DNA from: Calidithermus roseus
GTDB taxonomy: Bacteria; Deinococcota; Deinococci; Deinococcales; Thermaceae
DNA length: 64,000 bases
Direction: 5' to 3'
Assembly (NCBI RefSeq): GCF_003574095.1
Contig: NZ_QWLA01000008.1
Location: forward strand, 1-64,000
How positions within the stretch are numbered: the first letter of the stretch is position 1; each line of letters begins with the position of its first letter. The position numbers and the translations under genes were made by a program. Below the pieces are notes generated by a model. That model was not told the origin of the DNA. It saw nothing but the letters and a program-made list of their open reading frames with translations, and made no database searches. This document shows, piece by piece, positions 50,653-60,043 of the stretch.

Positions 50653-51402
50653 GTGCTGGCGTTGAGCCCCTTCGACTGGTTCCTGGCTGCCCTGGCCGCG
50701 CTGATCGTGGGAGCCTCCAAGACGGGCCTTCCCGGCGGGGTGACCCTGGCCGTCGCCCTCTTCGCCCAGCTTTTCCCCGCCCGTGAGTCCACCGGCGCCC
50801 TGCTGCCGGTGCTGATCTGCGCCGACGTGCTGGCGGTGAGCCTGCTGCGCAAGCCCCCGGACTGGCGGCTCTTGCTGCGCATCTTCCCCTGGACTGCCCT
50901 GGGCGTGCTGTTGGGCTGGGGACTGCTGGGTCGCATCGACAACGCCCAGCTCCGGCTGATCATCGGCGTGCTGATCGTGGGCATGACGCTCTACCAACTC
51001 GCTCAGCGCCTCGTGTGGGGCTCGAGCCCTCTGCCCTCCAGCAACTCGAGGGCTTTCGCTGCCAGCATGGGCACGGCGGCGGGCATCACCACCATGATCG
51101 CCAACGCGGCGGGGCCCTTCATGGCCTTCTACCTGCTGGCGATGCGCATGGGCAAGCTCGAGTTCGTGGTGGTCAACGCCTGGTTCTTCCTGGCGATCAA
51201 CAGCTTCAAGGTGCCCTTCGCCACCAACCTGGGGCTCATCACCTGGGATTCCCTGCGCTTCAACCTGCTGCTGGTGCCGCTGGTGCTGGCCGGAGCGCTG
51301 CTGGGCCGCTGGATGCTGCGGCGCATCCACCAGCGGGTCTTCGAGCTCATGGTGCTCTTGCTGGCCCTGGTCGGAGGGCTGCGTTTGCTGATGCCCGCAT
51401 GA
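50653..51402 (+). CDS. TauE/SafE family membrane transporter
   Basis: A 249-residue protein with about eight hydrophobic helices. The duplicated TauE pattern is visible: ALIVGASKTGLPGGVTLAVA in the first half and MGTAAGITTMIANAAGPFMA in the second. The family exports sulfite or organosulfonates. The substrate is not inferable. GTG 50653 follows a TAGAAT box by 5 nt. Confidence 0.85.
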   Translation: MLALSPFDWFLAALAALIVGASKTGLPGGVTLAVALFAQLFPARESTGALLPVLICADVLAVSLLRKPPDWRLLLRIFPWTALGVLLGWGLLGRIDNAQLRLIIGVLIVGMTLYQLAQRLVWGSSPLPSSNSRAFAASMGTAAGITTMIANAAGPFMAFYLLAMRMGKLEFVVVNAWFFLAINSFKVPFATNLGLITWDSLRFNLLLVPLVLAGALLGRWMLRRIHQRVFELMVLLLALVGGLRLLMPA

Positions 51403-51404
51403 CA

Positions 51405-52427
51405 TCAGCCCCACACTCCGGCCTCGATGGGGATCATCCTGCCGATGCTGGGCGCCTCGAGCCCCGCCAGGATGGCCTGAGGCAGGCTCTGGGCGTAATT
51501 GAGCAAAGCCTGGCGGCGGCGGGCGTCGAGCTCGGTGTGCCACTCGTCCACCAGCAGCAGCGGGGCTTCGTCGTGGTGCGCCCACAGCAGGCGGTGCTCG
51601 GCCAGGCGCAGGGCCAGGGCAACGCTGCGGGCCTCGCCCCGGCTGGCATACTTCCCGGCCTCGAGGCCGCCCAGAAGGATGCTCAGGTCGTCGCGGTGCG
51701 GCCCCACCGAAGTGGCACCCCGCTGGAGGTCGTCTTGCAGGCCATTCTCCAGGGCCTGCATGAAGTGCTCGGGGTCTACGCTCTCGAAGAGCTCGAGGCC
51801 CAGCTCGCCGGGAGCCAGCTCGCTGTAGGCGTCGCGGGCCAGCGGCTTGAGCCTGCCCAGGATGCGCCGGCGCAGGCTGAGGATCTCGGTGCCGTACTTG
51901 ACGAGTTCCTGATTCCACACCCCGATCCCCGCCCCGCCCATCTTCAAGAGGGCGTTGCGCTGCTGCAAGGCCCGGTTGTACTGCGACAGGAGCGCGCGAT
52001 AACGGGCCGAAAAGCGCGAGAGCAGCAGGTCGAGGAAGCGGCGGCGCTCCTCGGGGGCGCCCAGCACGAGCTCGAGGTCGTCTGGTCCCAGCAGCACCGC
52101 GCCGGGAAGCTGCGCCAGCTCACGCAGGCTGGCCGAGGATTCGTTGAGGTAGACCTCGCGCCCGCCTTGCGAGAGGCGGGTCTCGAGGCGGCTGTGGCCG
52201 AAGGTGGTCTCCACCTCGGCCAGCAGACGGGCCTCGCTCTGGCCAAAGCGCACCCGCTCCATCATGCCGTTCTTGAGCTCACCGCCCAGTGCCAGGAAGA
52301 TGGCCTCGAGGAGGTTGCTCTTCCCCTGGGCATTGCCCCCCACCAGCGTGGAAAGCCCCGGCCCCGGCGCGAATTCGGCGGTCACCAGATTGCGAAAGTT
52401 GCTCTGCCGCAACCGTAAAAGACGCAC
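51405..52427 (-). CDS. recF: DNA replication and repair protein RecF
   Basis: A 340-residue SMC-like ATPase that loads RecA at gaps. RLRQSNFRNLVTAEFAPGPG and Walker A LVGGNAQGKSNLLEAIFLAL lie at the N-terminus, EARSVALALRLAEHRLLW is the ABC-signature area, and PLLLVDEWHTELDARRR is Walker B and D-loop. The GTG start lies 7 nt after a TAGCCT box. It is not next to dnaA/dnaN here. Confidence 0.95.
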   Translation of the reverse strand: MRLLRLRQSNFRNLVTAEFAPGPGLSTLVGGNAQGKSNLLEAIFLALGGELKNGMMERVRFGQSEARLLAEVETTFGHSRLETRLSQGGREVYLNESSASLRELAQLPGAVLLGPDDLELVLGAPEERRRFLDLLLSRFSARYRALLSQYNRALQQRNALLKMGGAGIGVWNQELVKYGTEILSLRRRILGRLKPLARDAYSELAPGELGLELFESVDPEHFMQALENGLQDDLQRGATSVGPHRDDLSILLGGLEAGKYASRGEARSVALALRLAEHRLLWAHHDEAPLLLVDEWHTELDARRRQALLNYAQSLPQAILAGLEAPSIGRMIPIEAGVWG

Positions 52428-52523
52428 AAACTACAGGCTATATGCTAAAGGCCAAACGCTCAATGAGGGGGGATGCTTTTGGACCAGGCGCGTACTGCCC
52501 GAATTGAGAGCCAGGTAGTATGT

Positions 52524-52547
52524 TTATAACATAATCAGTACTATACT
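52524..52547 (+). promoter_or_regulatory. Promoter/operator of the BRO-N-like gene
   Basis: TATACT (52542-52547) lies 7 nt before ATG 52555. Just upstream is TTATAACATAATCA (52524-52537), an AT-rich motif with ATAAY symmetry. The same 14 bp recur at 60474-60487 before a remnant of a related gene, so it may be an operator. Confidence 0.55.
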
Positions 52548-52554
52548 TTTGGCT

Positions 52555-53238
52555 ATGAACAATGTCATGGCCCGAACCCCTCAGAGTGTCCGGCTGGGCA
52601 AGGTCCAGGTTCGCAGCACGCCGGATGGGCGGATCAGCGCCAGCGATGCCCTGGTGGGGCTGGGTCTGGAGGGGAGCCCCGAACGCCTGCAAGAAATCCT
52701 GCAGCAGCACGGCCTCGAGCCTCGCTTCCACAACTTCGGCAAGGGCCGTGAAGCGGTGCTGAGCTACGGCGACTTCGTGAGCCTGAGCTTTGCCCTGGAA
52801 ACCCCCGAGGCCCGGCGCTGGCGCAGCAAGGCCCGCGACCTGTTGCGACGCTACCTCGAGGGTGACATCCAGCTCGCCGCCGAGGTCGCCGAACGCAGCC
52901 CCTCGCCCGAGCATCGCCGCTGGCTGGCTGCTCGGTTGGAAAGCGTCGAGTCGCGCAAGCGCTTCATGTCCATCGTGGTCAAGCATGGCGGGGAGGGCAG
53001 CATCTACCGCCAGGTCAGCTCGCTGTCCAACCGCAGCGTGCTCCAGATGGATTCCGGCGAGTTCCGCCGCAAGCGCCGGGTGAAGAACACCCGTGATGGC
53101 ATGAGTGCTGCCGAATTGCTGCGCCTGAGCTACCTCGAGAGCGCCAGCGCGCGGGGCAACGAGCAGATCCTCAAGCTCCACCAGGAGAACGCCGAAGCCG
53201 AGCGCAGGCTGTGGGATGAGCCCGACAGCGCGGGATAA
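52555..53238 (+). CDS. BRO-N/antirepressor-like DNA-binding protein
   Basis: A 227-residue protein. DGRISASDALVGLGLEGSPE and a LSYGDFVSLSFALETPEARR, WRSKARDLLRRYLEG pattern resemble the BRO-N fold of phage antirepressors, where a helix-rich core ends with the R-x-W-R helix. The C-terminal part (SSLSNRSVLQMDSGEFRRKR, VKNTRDGMSAAELLRLSYLE) is a second conserved block of unknown role. The start is ATG 52555, 7 nt after TATACT. It is basic and probably binds DNA; no phage genes adjoin it. Confidence 0.55.
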   Translation: MNNVMARTPQSVRLGKVQVRSTPDGRISASDALVGLGLEGSPERLQEILQQHGLEPRFHNFGKGREAVLSYGDFVSLSFALETPEARRWRSKARDLLRRYLEGDIQLAAEVAERSPSPEHRRWLAARLESVESRKRFMSIVVKHGGEGSIYRQVSSLSNRSVLQMDSGEFRRKRRVKNTRDGMSAAELLRLSYLESASARGNEQILKLHQENAEAERRLWDEPDSAG

Positions 53239-53245
53239 ACCGCTC

Positions 53246-53752
53246 TCAGGGCACCGTCTCGAGGCGCCACTCCAGCTCGATCCCTCGGAGGCTCAGCATG
53301 GCCGGGAGGTCGTTGTCGTGCTCGGCCAGCCGGTTGATGAGTTCGTGCAGTGAAGCAGTCGAGCTGGCGGCTTGCTCGAGGGAGATCAGTCCCTGCCCCA
53401 CGGCGGCAAACAGCTCGTCGGTGTCGAGCACCAGCAGCTTGCGGTCTTTGGTAATCCCGAGGTCGAGGTAGAGGTCCTGTACGCTCCAGATGTGCCCTTC
53501 GCGCCTGACGCTGACCATGTCCACGTAATACTCGCACCAGTGCTCGCCTTCGTGCGGCGTGAAGCGGCAAATCTGCCAGCCCAAAGCCGGCAGGATGTGG
53601 GCCTGCCAGTGCCGGTAGAGGGGGTGGTTGTAGAAGGGGCGCTCGACGTAGAGGCCGTGGGGATGCTCGAGGTAAGTCCGCACCGGAAAAGTGCCCGCCT
53701 TGACGGTGTGCGTCCTGGCGATGAGGTTATGGATCTGTACCTTCGGGGCCAT
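53246..53752 (-). CDS. DUF402 domain protein
   Basis: A 168-residue protein starting MAPKVQIHNLIARTHTVKAG. WCEYYVDMVSVRREGHIWSV, QDLYLDLGITKDRKLLVLDT, DELFAAV and EQAASSTASLHELI follow the DUF402 pattern (FomD/YgaC-like), a fold found in nucleotide phosphatases. Conserved acidic residues D-x-Y-x-D in LYLDL and DTDE are compatible with metal binding. A TAGACT box ends 5 nt before the ATG. Confidence 0.7.
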   Translation of the reverse strand: MAPKVQIHNLIARTHTVKAGTFPVRTYLEHPHGLYVERPFYNHPLYRHWQAHILPALGWQICRFTPHEGEHWCEYYVDMVSVRREGHIWSVQDLYLDLGITKDRKLLVLDTDELFAAVGQGLISLEQAASSTASLHELINRLAEHDNDLPAMLSLRGIELEWRLETVP

Positions 53753-53899
53753 GAACCAGTCTACCGGGTTATGGCCAGGGTCAATTTGGGCCGGGCTGAC
53801 CTTGGCAGAGCCAGAGTTCCAGCGAAAGTGATCTGTGGCGTGTGGTTCGTGGAAAGCCCTTCCCACAAGCTGTCTTTGGGTGTTTGACCTCTGAGCACC

Positions 53900-54928
53900 C
53901 TACGCCCCGCGCAGGCTGCGTACCAGCGCCCACAGCGCCCTGGCCCCTTCCACCAGCGATTCCGGCTCCACCCACTCCTCCGGAGTGTGGGCGCCCCCAC
54001 CCCGATAGGTGCCGAAGGCCAGCGCAGGAATACCCACCTCAACCGCCGCGGAGGCGTCGGTGGAGCCCGAGAGCCAGCGCACTTCCTGGCCCACCTCGGC
54101 CAGGGCTTGCCGGGCCGCCCGCTGCATCTCGGGCGTAGCCGTGCTCCCCGCTGGGCGACGGCCCAGGACCTCGAGCTCGAGCCTCACCCCTTGCTTCTGG
54201 GCCGCAGCCATCAGCACCTCGCGGGCCTGGGCCTCGAGCTGCTCCAGCATCGCCGCCTTGCTGGCGCGGAGGTCGAGCTCGAAACCCACTTCCGCCGGGA
54301 TGGCGTTGATGGCCTCCCCGCCCCACACCCGGCCCACGTTCACGCTCATGTCCTCGTGCTGCTTCAACTCGTACAGCGCGGCAATGGCCTGCCCTAGAGC
54401 GGGCATAGGGCTGGGATTGGCACGGTCGCCCCAGGCGTGCCCGCCCGGCCCCACGAACAACCCCCGCAGCCGCACCGAGCCCACCGCCTCGGTGACCACG
54501 CCGGGCATGTAGCCGTCCACCGCCACCACCATGCGCGGGGTGAGCCTCGCCACCAGCGCCCGGGCCCCCTTGAGGTTGCCCAAGCCCTCTTCCCCCACGC
54601 TGAAGCCCAGCCCGATCCCCAGCGGCAGCAGCAGCGGAGCCAGCGAAATTAGCACGGCCACGCCCGCTGAGTTGTCCCCCACCGCCGGGGCGAACCACTT
54701 CTCACCCTGCTGCCGCACGGGAGCGGGGGTCAGCACGGTGTCGATGTGGGCCACCAGCAGCAACGACCCCTGCCCGGCCCAGACGTTGCCCAGTTCGTCG
54801 CGCTGGGGGGTGAAGCCCAGTTCCTCCAGCCGCCTCACCACCCACTCCCCCCGCTCGCGCTCCCCGGCCAGCGGGCCGAACTCGAGCAGCAGGGAACGGG
54901 GGTCTAGGTGTACAGCCTGGGCACTCAT
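53900..54928 (-). CDS. M20-family metallopeptidase
   Basis: A 342-residue zinc amidohydrolase. Ligands are in [15 protein letters not shown] (His, Asp), [11 protein letters not shown] (Asp), SVGEEGLGN (catalytic Glu pair) and a final His in [18 protein letters not shown]. The dimerisation insert is present (about 150-250). It resembles M20 dipeptidases and deacylases; the substrate is unknown. It is not the LysW-releasing LysK as far as motifs tell, because the GRG-x-x-D-x-K-G signature is absent. The start overlaps the upstream response regulator's stop (ATGA). Confidence 0.8.
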   Translation of the reverse strand: MSAQAVHLDPRSLLLEFGPLAGERERGEWVVRRLEELGFTPQRDELGNVWAGQGSLLLVAHIDTVLTPAPVRQQGEKWFAPAVGDNSAGVAVLISLAPLLLPLGIGLGFSVGEEGLGNLKGARALVARLTPRMVVAVDGYMPGVVTEAVGSVRLRGLFVGPGGHAWGDRANPSPMPALGQAIAALYELKQHEDMSVNVGRVWGGEAINAIPAEVGFELDLRASKAAMLEQLEAQAREVLMAAAQKQGVRLELEVLGRRPAGSTATPEMQRAARQALAEVGQEVRWLSGSTDASAAVEVGIPALAFGTYRGGGAHTPEEWVEPESLVEGARALWALVRSLRGA

Positions 54929-55578
54929 TCACCCTCGCCCGACTCGGCCAGCCCTTCCCGCAGGGCGTAGAGGGCAGCCTGGGTGCGGTTGTTGAGGTGA
55001 AGCTTCTGGAAGATGTCTGAGAGGCGGTTGCGCACGGTCTTCTCGGAGAGGGAGAGTTCGCTGGCGATCTCGAGGTTGGTGTAGCCCTGGGCCACGAGCT
55101 TGAGGATCTGCACCTCGCGGTCGGAGAGTTCGGCGTGGGGCTTAGGCGTGGACTCGTGCTTGCTCTTGAAGTCCTGGATGATCTGCTCGGCCATCTCCGC
55201 GTCGAGCAGCACTTCCCCAGCCTGCACCCGGCGGATGGCCTCGAGCAGCTCCTTGGCGTCGGCGTCCTTGAGCAAGTAGCCCCGTGCCCCGGTCTTGACG
55301 GCCTCGAAGACGTAGGCATCCTGGCGGTACATCGTCAGCATGATGACCTTGGCCTGGGGCCACTCCCGCAGGATCTCCTGTGTGGCCTGCACCCCGTCGA
55401 GGCCGGGCATCTGAATGTCCATGAGGATGATGTCGGGCCGGGCCTCGAGGGCGTGGCGCAGCGCCTCGCGCCCATCTTTGGCCTCCCCGATCACCCGGAA
55501 GTCGGCTTCGGCCTCGAGCAAGCTCCGTAAGCCCTGGCGGAACAGGGCGTGATCATCGGCGAGCAGAATGCGTATCAT
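54925..55578 (-). CDS. NarL/LuxR-type response regulator
   Basis: A 217-residue two-domain regulator. The receiver (1-120) has [14 protein letters not shown], the phospho-acceptor Asp in [18 protein letters not shown], and conserved Thr and Lys in [10 protein letters not shown] and [10 protein letters not shown]. The C-terminal LuxR HTH (about 150-210) has [20 protein letters not shown] and [20 protein letters not shown]. No histidine kinase is adjacent in this window. ATG 55578 fits MIRILLADD and a GGGC-type weak ribosome site. It is coupled by ATGA to the peptidase. Confidence 0.92.
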   Translation of the reverse strand: MIRILLADDHALFRQGLRSLLEAEADFRVIGEAKDGREALRHALEARPDIILMDIQMPGLDGVQATQEILREWPQAKVIMLTMYRQDAYVFEAVKTGARGYLLKDADAKELLEAIRRVQAGEVLLDAEMAEQIIQDFKSKHESTPKPHAELSDREVQILKLVAQGYTNLEIASELSLSEKTVRNRLSDIFQKLHLNNRTQAALYALREGLAESGEGE

Positions 55579-55647
55579 TGCCCTTGATTCTACTCTCCTT
55601 CCGCTTCGGGGGTTTAGCATTCCTGGCCTAGCTATTCGGCTATCGAC

Positions 55648-55674
55648 GACTTCTGCAGAAGTCTCTTGTAGCAT
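55648..55674 (+). promoter_or_regulatory. Palindrome over the -35 region of the beta-barrel gene
   Basis: GACTTCTGCAGAAGTC (55648-55663) is a perfect 16-bp palindrome. It is followed 5 nt later by a TAGCAT -10 box (55669-55674) and, 7 nt after that, by ATG 55682. It occupies the spacer and -35 position, so a dimeric regulator bound there could block or aid RNA polymerase. The divergent response regulator is one candidate. Confidence 0.55.
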
Positions 55675-55681
55675 GGGCACG

Positions 55682-56194
55682 ATGAAGCGTGCGTTGAAGT
55701 CTCTGGTGGTCGTGGCAATGCTGGCCCTGGGCGGTGCGCTGGCCCAGGATGGATGGGCCAGCCTGCGGGGCAGCTTCGGGTTGGGCACCACCGTGTCCTA
55801 CGGCTTCGCGGGCAGCCTGGGGGCCGAGCTGGAGTGGCTCGACCCCAGCCTGCGGGTCTACCCCAGGGGAAGCGTGGCCTACCTCCTCGACCTGGAAATG
55901 CTGCTGAGCGGCCCGCGGTACGGCGTCCTGATCGAAGGTGGGGGAGCAATCTACTCCAACTACGACCGCACCGGGCTATTTGGCGCAATCCGAGCGGGTG
56001 GCGGCTTGCTGATCGAAAACTCCATCGGCACTTTCGTAACCACCCTGGGCCTCACGGGAGGCTACCGAATGTCGGAGGGGCCCATTGAAATGGGCCTGGA
56101 GGGCGGCCTGCGGATCACGAGCACCGACTTGGGCAACGTGACGGTGCTCGAGTTCAGCCCCCTGCTGCGGCTCAGCGCGGGAGTCCGCTTCTGA
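55682..56194 (+). CDS. Exported beta-barrel-like protein
   Basis: A 170-residue protein with a signal peptide ([20 protein letters not shown], cleavage about ALA-QD). Short amphipathic beta strands with aromatic-girdle residues follow ([40 protein letters not shown]). It ends [13 protein letters not shown]; a terminal Phe is typical of outer-membrane proteins. The specific function is unknown. TAGCAT lies 7 nt upstream of ATG 55682; an ATG at 55673 overlaps that box and is unlikely. Confidence 0.7.
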   Translation: MKRALKSLVVVAMLALGGALAQDGWASLRGSFGLGTTVSYGFAGSLGAELEWLDPSLRVYPRGSVAYLLDLEMLLSGPRYGVLIEGGGAIYSNYDRTGLFGAIRAGGGLLIENSIGTFVTTLGLTGGYRMSEGPIEMGLEGGLRITSTDLGNVTVLEFSPLLRLSAGVRF

Positions 56195-56223
56195 GGCAAG
56201 CGGGGCTCCTCAGCCCGGCTTAC

Positions 56224-56252
56224 TTGACCAAGCCAGAGGGCTTCGCTATATT
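56224..56252 (+). promoter_or_regulatory. tRNA-Ile promoter (TTGACC-N17-TATATT)
   Basis: TTGACC (56224-56229), a 17-nt spacer and TATATT (56247-56252) lie 31 nt before the tRNA. Confidence 0.8.
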
Positions 56253-56283
56253 AGGGGACGCTGTCCCACGAGGGACTTCGCAC

Positions 56284-56360
56284 GGGCGGTTAGCTCAGCT
56301 GGTTAGAGCACACGCCTGATAAGCGTGAGGTCGGTGGTTCGAGTCCACTACCGCCCACCA
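56284..56360 (+). tRNA. tRNA-Ile (GAU)
   Basis: 77 nt. The GGGCGGT acceptor strand pairs with ACCGCCC, the D-arm contains AGCTCAGCTGGTTAGAGC, the anticodon loop CTGATAA gives GAT at 56318-56320, and the T-arm GGTGGTTCGAGTCCAC is complete. The 3' CCA is encoded (56358-56360). Confidence 0.97.
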
Positions 56361-56365
56361 AAGGG

Positions 56366-56421
56366 AAACCCGTCCGGAAGCCATTTTTCGCAGCTTGCAC
56401 CAGGCTTCCGGACGGGTTTTT
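56366..56421 (+). terminator. Rho-independent terminator after tRNA-Ile
   Basis: A perfect 17-bp stem (56366-56382 and 56403-56419) with a 20-nt loop, ending in TTTTT. It begins 6 nt after the tRNA CCA. Confidence 0.92.
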
Positions 56422-57036
56422 AGAGTGCTCCTCACATCCCTCGAGGCAAGGCATAGAACCCAAACGCCGTCGGGGCCAGGGGAATCGCGCCCCCAGATAC
56501 AAGGTGCGTGACGGGCGTAGATGAGGCAGAAGTGGCGCGGTGAGCTTCACTACGATTTTTATATCCATGGGTTGCAATTTAGGAGTTCATTATGTTACTA
56601 TCGAAATACGGGGGCAGAAATATGATCTAGTTTCAGGACGGACGGGAAGGAACAATGACAGGGGGATAATGCCAACCCAATTACCCCAAAAGATAATCGG
56701 CTTCTGTCATGGCCCTGCACGACGATCTTGCAGCCCCAGCCGTTCAAACGCAAGGTATGGAGGATTGGGATGAGAAAAGTCACAGCCGCGCTACTTATCT
56801 CGCTCGGGGGGGTCATGGAAGCCACCTATGGCAGGAGGAACAGGAGGCTACCGCGGCTCGCGCTCCCAGCGGTGGGGTCTAGGACTTTCGGCGGAGGGCA
56901 AACTGGGACTTCGGCCCAATGCGGCGCTGGGGAGGCTTGGCTAGGCTCGAGCCCATGCTGCGCGACCTGAGCCACCTGCCATTACCCTGGCAAATCACCC
57001 GGTATTCAAAACCACTTTTACCCATAAGGACTTCTC
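56422..57036. other. Gene-poor 600-bp stretch with coding-like remnants
   Basis: No complete gene is recognised. A 57-codon plus-strand frame (56709-56882, MALHDDLAAPAVQTQGMEDW...) and two further coding-like pieces in other frames up to 57,030 (RWGLGLSAEGKLGLRPNAAL; LEPMLRDLSHLPLPWQITRY) could be parts of one decayed gene. The part 56,540-56,700 is AT-rich and seems non-coding. It lies between a tRNA and an apparently imported pair of genes, a common place for past integration. Confidence 0.35.
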
Positions 57037-58518
57037 ATGAGCGCTACTCAAGACCGCAACGAATACCAGCTCTCCAGCCGTGACCGGGGCATCATCTTTG
57101 CCCTGCTCATCGCCACCTTCGTGGTCATCCTCAACGAGACCATCATGAACGTGGCGCTGCCTAAGCTGATGGTCGAACTCAGCGTCAGCGCTAACACCGT
57201 GCAGTGGCTGGCGACCGCCTTCATGCTGACCATGGCCGTGGTGATCCCCATGACCGGCTTCATCATCCAGCGCTTCAGCACCCGCGCCGTCTTTCTGGCG
57301 GCGATGGGACTGTTCAGCCTGGGCACCCTGGTCGCGGGCTTAGCTCCCGACTTCGAGTTGCTGCTGGCCGGGCGCATCGTGCAGGCTTCGGGCACCGCGC
57401 TGATGCTGCCCCTCTTGATCACCACCGTCCTGGCTCTGGTGCCCGTGGAGCGGCGCGGGGCGGTGATGGGAAACATCAGCATCGTCATCTCGGTCGCGCC
57501 GGCCATCGGGCCCACCCTCTCGGGGCTGATCCTCGAGGCGCTGTCGTGGCGCTTCATGTTCCTGCTGGTCCTGCCGGTGGCCCTGCTCACCCTGGCCTAC
57601 GGGGCCTGGCGGCTGGTAAACGTCGCAGAGCCGCGTCCGGGAAGGCTGGACCTGGCCTCGGTGCTGCTGTCGGCAGCGGGTTTCGGTGGGCTGGTCTATG
57701 GCTTCAGCAGCGCGGGCGAAGGCCCGGAAGGCTGGAGCAGCCCCCGCGTTGCAACAGCGCTGGCGATCGGAGGGGTGAGCCTCGCCGTTTTCGTCTGGCG
57801 GCAACTGGCACTGCAAAGGCAGAGCACCCCACTTTTGGACCTGCGGGTTTTCCGCCATCCGATGTTCAGCCTCAGCCTCGTGATCATCATGATCGCCATG
57901 ATGGCGCTGTTCGGCGGGGCCATTCTGCTGCCGATCTACCTGCAAAACATCCGAGACCTAGGCTCGCTCGAGACCGGCCTGCTGCTGCTCCCCGGCGGAT
58001 TGCTGATGGGTCTGGCGGCTCCCACCGTGGGCAAGCTCTTCGACCGCCGCGGCCCCGTCGCGCTGACCAGCACCGGGGCGCTGCTCCTGAGCCTGACCCT
58101 CTGGGGCTTCGGTACCGTCGGGGCGAGTACGCCGGTGGGGTTGCTGCTGGCCCTGCACTTGCTGCTGTGCCTGGGGCTGGCCCTGCTCTTCACTCCAGTG
58201 ATGACCACCGGCCTCAACCCCCTGCCCGGCCACCTCTACTCCCACGGCAGCGCCATCATGAGCACCCTGCAAATGGTCGCCGGAGCGGTGGGGACGGCCT
58301 TGCTCGTGACCATCATGACCAGCCGCGCCGCCAGCCTGCGCGCGGTGGCCTCGCCCGAAGTGGCTCAGATCACCGGCTTGCACGCAGCCTTCGCGGTCTC
58401 GGCAGGAATCGCCGTGCTGGCCCTGGTGCTGTCTTTCTTCCTCCGGCGCGTGGCGCCTGGCGAGGCTGCCGTGCCGACCCACGGCGAGACCCATGCGGCG
58501 TTCGCGGGGGACGACTGA
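57037..58518 (+). CDS. MFS multidrug efflux transporter (DHA2, 14-helix type)
   Basis: A 493-residue proton-driven drug exporter. FVVILNETIMNVALPKLMVE is the DHA2 motif D1 and SANTVQWLATAFMLTMAVVI follows. GRIVQASGTALMLPLL is motif C/B-like, and AIGPTLSGLILEALSWRFMF is the antiporter motif C region. About 14 hydrophobic spans fit the EmrB/QacA family. AAGGA lies 8 nt before the ATG. The flavin oxidase downstream may act on the same compound. Confidence 0.9.
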   Translation: MSATQDRNEYQLSSRDRGIIFALLIATFVVILNETIMNVALPKLMVELSVSANTVQWLATAFMLTMAVVIPMTGFIIQRFSTRAVFLAAMGLFSLGTLVAGLAPDFELLLAGRIVQASGTALMLPLLITTVLALVPVERRGAVMGNISIVISVAPAIGPTLSGLILEALSWRFMFLLVLPVALLTLAYGAWRLVNVAEPRPGRLDLASVLLSAAGFGGLVYGFSSAGEGPEGWSSPRVATALAIGGVSLAVFVWRQLALQRQSTPLLDLRVFRHPMFSLSLVIIMIAMMALFGGAILLPIYLQNIRDLGSLETGLLLLPGGLLMGLAAPTVGKLFDRRGPVALTSTGALLLSLTLWGFGTVGASTPVGLLLALHLLLCLGLALLFTPVMTTGLNPLPGHLYSHGSAIMSTLQMVAGAVGTALLVTIMTSRAASLRAVASPEVAQITGLHAAFAVSAGIAVLALVLSFFLRRVAPGEAAVPTHGETHAAFAGDD

Positions 58519-58645
58519 CGTATATGAGCTCGAGCACGACCGGCATCACGGGTTACTCATGGAGCTTCGACATTCACCCTCCGTTCACACTGGCTTCGCC
58601 CGCGTTTCACGCTTTGACTTCTATCCCCAGAACAGGAGAAATCAC

Positions 58646-60043
58646 ATGGACAAGGAGAATCAGTTCACTTCGTCCGCAATCAACCCTGCCCTCTCGATTC
58701 CACAGCTCCGCAGCGCCTTCGATGGCCGGGTGATCGGGCCGGAGGACGCCGATTACGGCCAAGCCCGCACCGTCTTCATGGGCGGCTTTGACCTCCGCCC
58801 GGCGGTGATTATCCGGGCCGCCAACGCCGACGACGTCGCGCGCACCATCTCGCTGGCCCAGGAGACCGGGCTCGAGCTCGCCGTCCGCAGCGGGGGGCAC
58901 AGCGCCGCCGGCCACAGCAGCTCTGACGGGGGGATCGTGCTCGACCTGCGGGACATGAAGGCGCTGGACATCGACGTGGCGGGACGCACCGCCTGGGCCG
59001 AGGCCGGGTTGACCGCGGGCGAATACACGGTGGCGACCGGGGCGCACGGTCTGGCAACCGGGTTCGGCGATACCGGCTCAGTGGGAATCGGGGGGATCAC
59101 CCTGGGGGGCGGAGTGGGCTACCTGGTGCGCAAACACGGCCTCACCATCGACAGCCTGCTGGCCGCCGAGGTGGTGACTGCGGAGGGAAAACTCCTGCAC
59201 GTGGACGAGGAGAAGCACCCCGACCTCTTCTGGGCGATTCGTGGGGGCGGGGGCAACTTTGGCGTGGTGACCCGCTTCAAGTTCCGACTACACGTGGTGG
59301 ACACAATCGTGGGCGGGATGTTGCTGTTGCCGGCCACGCCCGAGGTCATTGCCGGCTTCATCGCCGAGGCCGAGGCTGCGCCCGAGGAGTTCTCGGCCAT
59401 CGTCAACGTCATGCCCGCCCCGCCCATGCCCTTCGTGAGTGCCGAATACCATGGCCAGCTCGTGGTAATGGCCCTGATGGCCTACGCGGGCGACGCCGAG
59501 GCTGGCGAGCGCGCCATCGCGCCGCTTCGGTCCCTGGCCACGCCGATCGTCGATATGGTTCGGCGCATGCGTTACCCCGAGCTCTACCCACCGGAAGAGG
59601 AGGGCTACCACCCTACAGCAGTGTCGCGCACGATGTTCATCGATACCGTCGATCGCTCCGTGGCCCAGACGATTCTCGAGCACCTTCGCTCCTCCACCGC
59701 CGCCATGCGGGTGGCGCAGTTACGGGTGTTGGGTGGGGCGATGGCCCGCGTCCCAGCGGAGGCCACCGCCTTCGCCCACCGCGACAGCCGCATCATGGTC
59801 AACGTCGCTGCCTTCTACGGCCCTCACGACCGGGTCGAGCAGGAAGCCTGGGTCCGGGGCTTCGCGGCGGCCCTGCGCCAGGGGGACGGCGGCGTCTATG
59901 TCAACTTCCTCGGGAACGAGGGGGTAGAGCGGGTTCGCGCGGCCTATCCGGGATCAACTTGGGAGCGGCTGGTCGCAGTTAAGCGTCGCTATGACCCCGC
60001 CAACCTCTTCCGGCTGAATCAAAACATCCCACCGGAGGGGTGA
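58646..60043 (+). CDS. FAD-linked oxidoreductase (BBE-like)
   Basis: A 465-residue PCMH/BBE-type flavoprotein. ELAVRSGGHSAAGHSSSDGG has the FAD-linking His, GFGDTGSVGIGGITLGGGVG is the second FAD loop, and WAIRGGGGNFGVVTRFKF follows. The C-terminal berberine-bridge motif is YDPANLFRLNQNIPP. The second loop lacks the Cys used for bicovalent FAD, so attachment is through His only. Such enzymes oxidise sugars, alcohols or secondary metabolites. AGGAGA precedes the ATG; it starts 127 nt after the efflux gene and is probably in the same operon. Confidence 0.88.
   Translation: MDKENQFTSSAINPALSIPQLRSAFDGRVIGPEDADYGQARTVFMGGFDLRPAVIIRAANADDVARTISLAQETGLELAVRSGGHSAAGHSSSDGGIVLDLRDMKALDIDVAGRTAWAEAGLTAGEYTVATGAHGLATGFGDTGSVGIGGITLGGGVGYLVRKHGLTIDSLLAAEVVTAEGKLLHVDEEKHPDLFWAIRGGGGNFGVVTRFKFRLHVVDTIVGGMLLLPATPEVIAGFIAEAEAAPEEFSAIVNVMPAPPMPFVSAEYHGQLVVMALMAYAGDAEAGERAIAPLRSLATPIVDMVRRMRYPELYPPEEEGYHPTAVSRTMFIDTVDRSVAQTILEHLRSSTAAMRVAQLRVLGGAMARVPAEATAFAHRDSRIMVNVAAFYGPHDRVEQEAWVRGFAAALRQGDGGVYVNFLGNEGVERVRAAYPGSTWERLVAVKRRYDPANLFRLNQNIPPEG

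Noticed and set aside
53900-54928. M20 peptidase as the LysW-releasing hydrolase LysK
   Set aside because: The metal-site context reads VGDNSAGV rather than the GRG-x-x-D-x-K-G type of LysK/ArgE-like enzymes, and it is not near the lysine cluster.
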